Positions 56,630-64,000 of a DNA stretch of 64,000 nucleotides are shown here, in pieces (the stretch's first letter is position 1; each line of letters begins with the position of its first letter). The translations under genes were made by a program, and so were the position numbers. Origin of the DNA: Ancistrus triradiatus (taxonomy: Eukaryota > Chordata > Actinopteri > Siluriformes > Loricariidae); contig JAJAGP010000095.1 of the NCBI GenBank assembly GCA_025084515.1, positions 695,523-759,522 on the forward strand, written 5' to 3'. Below the pieces are notes generated by a model. That model worked only from the letters and a program-made list of their open reading frames with translations, was not told the DNA's origin and made no database searches.

Positions 56630-59500
56630 TTAAATGTGTGCATTAACGTGTTAATATCTGCTGAGGCTGTGAGCAGAGGAACCAAAACATGAGCCTGAGG
56701 CTGTATGTACGGGGCAGTGTGAGCAGTAACACGACAGCTGCGCATGCCATTTCCACGGCGACACAGTCAACAAACCCGTCGATAGCCCACACGCTGCACG
56801 TTACTGTACCGAAGCAACGCAGTATCAGGTCACGTACTGTGTGGAATACTGATAATACTGTTCGGTCATAAATACCGCCGGTGTGAGGTTATGGCAGCTA
56901 GCGAAGGCTAAATGTAGCTAACAGGATGAAACTCGTCACCCTCGTAGCTATTAACATCACCATAAATCAGAACGTCATGAGGTCAAAGATTGATTAGACA
57001 GTTAGCAAACAATTTTGGTTGCTCACACTGAGGGCTGAGGCTCAGTCCACTGGGGATGGTATATTAATATTACCGATAAATGTTAAAACAAAGCGTCTAA
57101 TTATCAGGCGCAGCACTGCCACCACATGGTGCCAGACTCAGCTTTTAGTACCATTTAATAACAATATACACATATATGATCAGCAGAGTTGCTATACGAA
57201 TTTTATTCCAGATGCGCTAAACAGTGATAAAAACACAGACAAATTCCTGAAAAGACGTAAACAGGGCTTATGCATAGAGCTTAATGTACAGTCATGTAAA
57301 GAGTAACAGAACAGAAGGAGAAATAGACAAACATGGCTAATACACGGCTAATGTACAGCTAATAGAGTGCTAAAACACAGCTAACACAAGGCTAACACAT
57401 GTCTAATCTTAGATACCAACAGAACTGACACAAAAATACTGTAATGAACAGTTTTAGCTAAAAAAAAAAAAAAAAAAAACCTTTTTAATTCATTGTTCAG
57501 CTTCACAGAGGCAGAACGGTCATGTACAGCTTTCCAACTCAGCTTTTAGCGCATTCCTGGCCAATTCGCTTCCTGATTTTGCAGAGTCATTTGCTGTCAC
57601 TTTAGCTCATTTACGCGGTCTCCGTAGCTTTATCTTTTTAAATCTTGTGTTTCAATCACAAGTGTCCTTATATACCTTTTAGCAAAGGGTATCAACTCTA
57701 TTGGTCGCCTAGCAACAGGATACTAAAGAAGGCAGCACTGTGAAATTTCAATTAGCAACTGACGCTAAACATATATAGAAAGCATTTTATTAGGGTTTTA
57801 GCATCAGATATGAGGTAAACATTGACCTTCTCAATCATTTTAGCCCATTTACGCGGTCGCTGTGGCTTTATAAGCTAGCTAATTCTTGTGCTTCATTCAA
57901 ACGTGCCCTTGTATAGCTGAGAGAAAGACGGAACAAGGCTCTTGGTTGCCTAGCAACAGGGTAATCATGAATTAAACACCTTAAATAGCTGATAGATCAA
58001 TTTGATTAACCAATAACAAGCTATGATGTAATATAGTGCTTAGCATACAATGCTGGCTTGAGTAACTAAACAAAATAGTACAATTAGCCAAGCTCTCCCG
58101 CGACTAGCTAACTATTTAGCTAAGCCAGAATTGGAAAACATTACGCCGACTACACTAACATGCTAACTATTATATGCTTAAACAATTGCTGCATGACATT
58201 AGCTAAACCATAATAATACACTATTAAGTAACCTAACGTTGGCTAGCCTGCTAGCAAACTAGGCTATTTGTTATATAAACACAATAAAATTTTAGCTCGC
58301 GGTCATACTTGACGACTTGGCTGCTGGTTATCATGGATAAGTATAGAATAACATACGTGATGCCTTGTTTTAACAGCAGATGATCATCGTTAGGTAATAA
58401 ATAACTCGTTAGCATACTAGCTTAGATGTTTTAAACACACAACACCATTGCTAGCTCGCATTCATATTTACTAACACGATATACATATTCAACATAGCTA
58501 GCTATAACAAGCTAAAGATGTAATCAAGCATGTGATTAGCTGATTTAAAGAAACTTGACCTTTTTAACCTCATTTAGAGACGTCTATAACTCCGGATATC
58601 ACAGTTTGTTAGCTTGGCGTTAACAGTGCAGCATTAGCATCACACCAGCTAATTTGCTAACAGCATAATAAAATAACGGACTACAAACATGTATTAGACG
58701 ACAAAGTTCTCTAATGTTAACCTCAGCTAAACAAAGTAGCTCACTGAAGGGAAGTGAAACAGAGCGCTTCATGAATTGGAATGCGCCTACACCCACACAC
58801 ATCATATTCACACACACACACACACATACACACAAACACACATACACAAAAACACACATACACAAGCACCAGAAACATGCCAAACACACACAGTGTCCTT
58901 TCTGCTTTCTCTAAGCAAGGCTGAGTCTCTTCTGTACTACGTTACCCATGATGCAGAAGCAGTCCATAAGGAAAAGGGGCAGGCAAGATGTGCTGCTGTG
59001 AAGCATCAATGCTGTAGAGGAAAAGAGAGGCTCAGTTTCCAACCGCAGAGCAAACAGGAAGCCGAAATGGCACAGGAAGTGAAGCACTTCTGTGTGGGAA
59101 CCATTTTCTGAGCGTTGCAACATCCAACCACAGACACACAGCCCAGACCTGGCAATACAGACAGAGAGCGATAATAAAAGATTCATTATAAACTTAAATA
59201 GTTAACAGTTTTAGTTCATGTGAAATTATAATTAGTACATTTATTTATTAGTTAGGCATTAACTGGTGTAAAAGTGTGTTAGAGATCACACATTCATTAG
59301 CTTTCATGTCACTGGATTCATAATACAGTATTTATAGCCGTGTGTGTGTGTGTGTGTGTGTGTGTGTACATTCACGTTTAAGTAAACAGGAAAGGGTGTG
59401 TTAAATTCACTAGATTATCTAAACATGTATCTGGACTGGGGGGCCAAAACCTTTGCACAACACTCTTTTGGTTTGGCTCCTTCCTATGTGGTGAGCTAAC
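56630..59500. other. Intergenic, no gene recognised
   Basis: AT-rich, with many GCTAGC, TTAGCTA and CTAACA words, an A19 run near 57460, and CA-type runs at 58810-58890. An (AC)-derived pair of ORFs at 58620-58914 on both strands is not a gene. A (TG)n lies at 59340-59367. Confidence 0.5.
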
Positions 59501-59519
59501 AAGAAAACTATTAACTTCC

Positions 59520-60120
59520 TACTTATATGAAATGTTATTAATGAAATTTTTTAAATTCCATATAAATAAAACCCAATCATATGGAAGACGAATTTGGTCA
59601 AAAACCTTTAATGAAACAAATATAGATGTAATTGGTTCAAACCTGTCACTTGCTGATTCTGGTACAGTTTTACTGAGAGCTTTATACAAAAAAACCAAAA
59701 AAATAAACAACATATACTGGTTTAGTGTAACGTCGTATCTTGATAATCTGCACAATGATGAGCCAATTTTGTCCCATATTCGGTATAGTGTATCCATAAA
59801 ATGGACAGGCATAAATATATTTGGATACTGAGCAAGAAAGCCATCAGCAAGCATCAGGTACTACTATTAAATGTAACCAAATAAATAAATAACTATAATG
59901 GAAGCAGAATCTGGTCATAAAATATTTACAATCAGATCAAATCTGTTGCATATTAATGCTGGAACAGTTTGGGAATTAAGAGTTAATTTAATCACAGTGC
60001 AAAACTTTTACACATTTCAAAAAATCTTCATACGAACCTTTATGCTAATATCACTGATATTTAATACATGGACTTACAGAAAAATTTGGGCAAAAATAGC
60101 AAGGGAGGTGATCTAATCTC
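59520..60120. repeat. Two diverged copies of an unknown repeat of about 300 bp
   Basis: ATGGAAGACGAATTTGGTCA at 59580 corresponds to ATGGAAGCAGAATCTGGTCA at 59898. Downstream, CTGATTCTGGTACAGTTT corresponds to TTAATGCTGGAACAGTTTG. Both copies have short open frames, which may be remains of an element. I do not recognise it. Confidence 0.45.
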
Positions 60121-60129
60121 CACAATTAT

Positions 60130-60367
60130 GAACCAATCATATTCTATGTTCCTATTATTATTATTATTATTAATAGATGAAGTGTATGAAGCACAGTTAG
60201 TGAAAACTTTTGATAATAACGCCATGGAATTCTGTAGTTGAATTAGTAGTATAGAGTTGTGTATTTGTTGGGTGTGAAGAATTTAGTGTGTTGATGAAAA
60301 TACGTTTCAACTGATTCAGGAGATTTACTTAGAGAGATGTTTAGAGGAGTCGAGAGTTAGGGATTGT

Positions 60368-60401
<34 letters not shown>

Positions 60402-61751
60402 GTATGTGCAACACATGCCTTTGCCAGTTAGAGAAACCCATATGACCCTGTTTTGAAGAGCTCTGATGATTGGTTAAAATGATTATTTGAAGATGAAAGA
60501 TAGTAATGAGCACTATCTAGCACACTAAAAAGAGTGTAGAAAGGGTGATTTGGGACGTAGCCGTGTTGTACATGTGCCACTGTATTGTTCATACAGGTTT
60601 ATATTCCATGATTTGATGATGCAGTGAATCATGTAGCTACACGTTACAGCATCAGAACGGCAGACGTAGACGGTAACAGAGTGGGACAGAGAGAGAGAGA
60701 GACAATACTGTTGATCTGTACCACAAACGTATTTCTCTTTTCTCATTTCCTGCCTCTTTCTCGCCTTTAAATATCTATTTTCCTCTCTCAGTCCATGTTC
60801 TCTTTCAAGCTCGATCTCTCTCTGTGTTTTTTCTTTGTTCCCTCTCTGCCTTCATCTCATAATTTGTCATCCTTATAGCCAGGCTTTCATTCACAATGTC
60901 TTTTAAAGCGATGTTTAAAGTGATGTTCAAATGTAAAGTGATGTTTAAAACTGTAATCTGTTTATTTAGGATTCACAACAGCTGATATGATTTTGTGAGG
61001 AGTATGATGCTAAACAGAAAAAGACGTGTGTCGAGTAAAATACATTAAATACAGTGAATAAGTCAAATATTTAACCATTATTACAAGAGGATTAGACACA
61101 TCAGATTAACGTAGCTGGACATAGCTTGTGTAGACTGGTGGATTTGGAGACCTCTCTGGTAGAAATCCGGTACTGCATTTATCTGAATTAATATGAATTA
61201 TTAATTCCCTTTGTCTGTATGAGCTCCTCTCATTGCAGTAATGTAGTAGAGCATGAATATGTAACAAACGACTTTGCAAAACTTATGGACAACCAAACAA
61301 CCTGAAGATTTTAAAATGCCAAAAAGGTTAACCAGGGTGCCATAACCCGCTCCCATCACCTGCCAGTACAATCTAAAACCAAAAAAAGTTTAAATTGGGT
61401 CTCTTTTACCGGCAGGGTGAGCACAGATTGAGACGCATTTTAAAAGCAGAACTGTATGAAGCCAATATAATCCCCATAAACTATATTTAGACTATCAGTG
61501 CCATAATGAGTCTTGGATTGAATTGAGGAAAGGCTTCTGATATGTTCTGCTGGTCTGTGCAAAAGTTTTGACACCCTTAGTCATGACATTTTCAGCACTT
61601 CAGCCTATGAAACTTAAATCTGTGCCTTTCCAGATGATTCACCGGACTGGACTTACTTGTGAATTGTTATTCGGTTTTATATATATCTATCTATCCATCT
61701 CAGATATGAGCAGCTGTCCTTCATCTATCTCAGCAGAACAAACGCTGACCT

Positions 61752-61792
<41 letters not shown>

Positions 61793-62230
61793 TCCTGTCT
61801 GACATAATGACATTCAACCACTTCCAGCAATGAGCAAGTGTGTAAGTACGTGCACAAATCAGTCTGATTTTTACAAGGGGTGAAAGTAACAAACTTTTCC
61901 CAAACTAATCTCTACTCGTTTTCAGACTGACAGTAAATCTAAAAAAGACTGAGATAAACTTCCACACTGGAATTCTTTCCCAGAGGGGACGATTAGCACA
62001 CGATGTGTCTTTAGTGAGCACAGCCTAGACACTTCTATAATGTCAACCTATGTCTTCACATCTCTTGCATTTAAATGAAATAATCACGCTCTGCCAGCAG
62101 ATATTTGGACTCAGTTCAAGCATTTATTTCTTAAAACATGCAAACTAATCCCAATTCTATTACTTATATTAAAGAATACTCTTTGTTTTAACAGTACTGT
62201 CTGTGTATTTGGTTAAAACTGACCTAGCAG
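60130..62230. other. Intergenic, no gene recognised
   Basis: AT-rich with a (TG)n at 60369-60398, a CT-rich stretch at 60770-60860 and (CT)n/(CA)n at 61750-61791. No exon seen. Confidence 0.5.
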
Positions 62231-63375
62231 CTTTAGTTTGAGTCAGAAATCCTGTCAGTCACTCATATTAGCTAGCCAGCTGGTGTTAGACTCACTCAAT
62301 TGTATGATTTTGACTTTATAATCCTCACACAAACCCTTCTGAGTTAGCTTATTTTTAACATGAGTATGAACATTTAAATAGAAGTACAGCTTAAAATCCT
62401 GTCAGACATATCAGCTCTAAAGCTAATAACAACAGTGTGGACTACAAATCCTTATCAGTGTGACCTCAAAATCCTGTCAGGTTATCTTAAATTAGCTACA
62501 CAGCTGGCAGCAAATGGTGTAGCTTATAAATAGCTATTTAATCTCACAATCCTGTCAGGTTAGCATAAAATAGCTACAGCATTTACAGGTACATAGTTTA
62601 AAATCCTGCCAGAGATCCAGTCAGGTTAGCTCATATTAGCTAGCTTGCTAGTGCTAACAGTAGCTATCATAAGCATTTATACACATAGCAATCCTGTCAG
62701 AAACCGATAAGATCAGCTAATTATGATCAACCATCAGTAACATTAAAAAATCCTCTCAGAAATCCTGTCAGGTTAGTTGGGTCGTCTCTTTATCTGGCTG
62801 GTGTTAGCAATCCTGTCAAAAAGTCTACCGAGTTATTTAGCTCATTTTAGCTGTCCAGCTAGCACTAGCAGTCAGTGTTCTGGTGTTAGCAGTGAAGCTT
62901 ATGAATATATTTACAAAATCCTGTCATGTTATCTCGCATTAGCTAAGTGGTTATCAATAAAAGTGGAGATTATGAATATATGCAAAAAATGGCTTTAAAA
63001 TCCTGTCAGAAATTCTATCAGGCTAGCTCAGATTAGCTATCCTGCTAGTTTTAGCTGTGAATATAGCAAACATTTAAAAATATATACATATATTGTACAG
63101 TATATGAAAATATTACAGTACAAAATGGCTAACATTAACAGTTAAGATAATGGAAATGTATGCACACTATCTTAATATTCTGTCAGAAATCTTGCCTATA
63201 GGGCATAGGTTAGCTATCTGGCTAGTGCTAGCCAGTGTTAGCGATCCCGTTAGAAACCTACCGAGTCAGCTCAGGTAAGCTAGATGGTTAGCAATAACAG
63301 TGACGATTATGAAACTCAGCTACCAATATGACTTTAATGTCCAGTCAGCAATTCTGTCAGGTTAGCTATCTTCGC
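62230..63375. repeat. Degenerate tandem repeat around AATCCTGTCAGGTTAGCT
   Basis: About a dozen copies of AATCCTGTCAG (some AATTCTGTCAG or AATCCTCTCAG), mostly followed by AAATC, GTTAGCT or CATATTAGCTAGC. They occur at about 62249, 62395, 62469, 62552, 62602, 62690, 62760, 62809, 62919, 62999, 63178 and 63350. Spacing is roughly 60-170 nt. Non-coding; ends just before the gene on the right. Confidence 0.75.
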
Positions 63376-63493
63376 TATCTTGCTAATTGTTAGCAGTAAA
63401 TATTATGAACTGCTAACACAGCCTCGCCTATAGGTTGGTTAGCGTTATCATTAATGTTAGCTAACGCTAATGTAAAAGCTCACCCACACGCTT

Positions 63494-64000
63494 TTATCTG
63501 TGCTCCACGACGAAGCTCATGGTGGTGCCATCAAAAGAGGGCGGGGCCACGATCCGTGGCCCTTGCTGTGACGTAATGCTGATGACTGGTTTAGCCCCGC
63601 CCATTGCCGCGCACACGCTCGCACTTGCCGTGTCACCGTCCGAAAACACCGAGGGGGAATGAGGTGGGACAAACGCGGGGGGGCAGATGACGTACGCGGC
63701 CGGACTGAGCGCCACCGGCATGGGAACGTCCACATACCGCGCTCCCTCGGGGTAATAGAGTCTCTGTGTGACTGGCTGGAGGGCGATGGGCGTGTCCACC
63801 AGGTAGCACTGCCCAGTCATGGGATCCAACAGGAGTTTGCGTTGCATGTTCGGGGCTTGCGAGTCCGTAGGCGGCGTGACGCAGACGATCTGAGCAGCGG
63901 GCAGCGCTTGCTGAAACATCAGCGCCGGGCTCTCGGGAGACCACGACTCGGTGACGACAGGTGAGCGCTGGAGAGGTGGGCGTGGCTGTGGATTAGGAGT
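63494..64000 (-). CDS. C4orf54-like DUF4585 protein, C-terminal part (runs off window)
   Basis: The minus-strand frame is open from the right edge to TAA at 63496-63494, about 168 codons here. It is Pro/Ser-rich and then carries RKLLLDPMTGQCYLVDTPIA and TQRLYYPEGARYVDVPMPVA. This double 'LDP-x-T/S-G-x-Y-x-V-D-x-P / ...G-x-Y-V-x-V-x-x-P' pattern is the DUF4585 signature. In human, C4orf54 lies next to MTTP in the opposite orientation, as here, which supports the assignment. The protein is poorly characterised. The Met at 63919 is internal, since the frame continues upstream without a stop. The usual gene has one very large coding exon, consistent with no splice site being seen. Confidence 0.75.
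   Translation of the reverse strand, partial: TPNPQPRPPLQRSPVVTESWSPESPALMFQQALPAAQIVCVTPPTDSQAPNMQRKLLLDPMTGQCYLVDTPIALQPVTQRLYYPEGARYVDVPMPVALSPAAYVICPPAFVPPHSPSVFSDGDTASASVCAAMGGAKPVISITSQQGPRIVAPPSFDGTTMSFVVEHR

Noticed and set aside
1..64000. CRISPR array, prokaryotic operon or phage region
   Set aside because: All coding content is spliced vertebrate genes; the tandem repeats lack constant repeats with unique spacers.

Overview
This window is vertebrate nuclear DNA, almost certainly from a teleost fish. Genes have short exons with GT-AG introns, and the introns are full of (CA)n and other simple repeats. There are several Tc1-like DNA transposons, a tRNA-type SINE, a Penelope-like reverse transcriptase fragment and a LINE fragment. 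There are no operons, ribosome binding sites or CRISPR arrays. I assembled gene models by hand from exon translations, splice sites and reading-frame phase, and from remembered vertebrate family sequences. No alignment or search was run.

Layout from left to right: (1) one N-terminal exon of gne (minus), whose remaining exons lie beyond the left edge; (2) an AT-rich, repeat-rich spacer; (3) cplx1 (plus, 3 coding exons, complete); (4) ACGTTA- and TTAGC-rich low-complexity DNA; (5) tmod1 (minus, 8 certain coding exons, last exon uncertain, likely 5' UTR exon and TATA box found); (6) tdrd7 (minus, 16 coding exons, complete); (7) a stra6l/RBPR2-type STRA6-family retinol transporter (minus, 16 exons found, one internal exon not found); (8) a four-exon Kazal inhibitor like spink4 (minus), too small to stand out as an ORF; (9) mttp (plus, 18 coding exons, complete, about 885 aa), with a plausible HNF1/HNF4-type promoter; (10) a LINE fragment and about 7 kb of gene-poor repeats; (11) the 3' end of a C4orf54-like DUF4585 gene (minus), which runs off the right edge.

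The order stra6l-tdrd7-tmod1 on one strand and the neighbours mttp and c4orf54 agree with known vertebrate gene neighbourhoods. The genes do unrelated jobs: sialic acid synthesis, synaptic fusion, actin pointed-end capping, germ granule/lens RNA regulation, retinol uptake, protease inhibition and lipoprotein assembly. mttp and stra6l both belong to lipid/retinoid handling, but their proximity is probably only synteny.

I found no convincing undescribed multi-gene system. The most useful leads are splice-site anomalies in tdrd7 next to CA repeats, a missing stra6l exon, a non-homologous candidate last exon for tmod1, a fused pair of truncated Tc1 elements, a perfect 58-bp palindrome between tdrd7 and tmod1, and several gene- or interval-specific degenerate repeat families.
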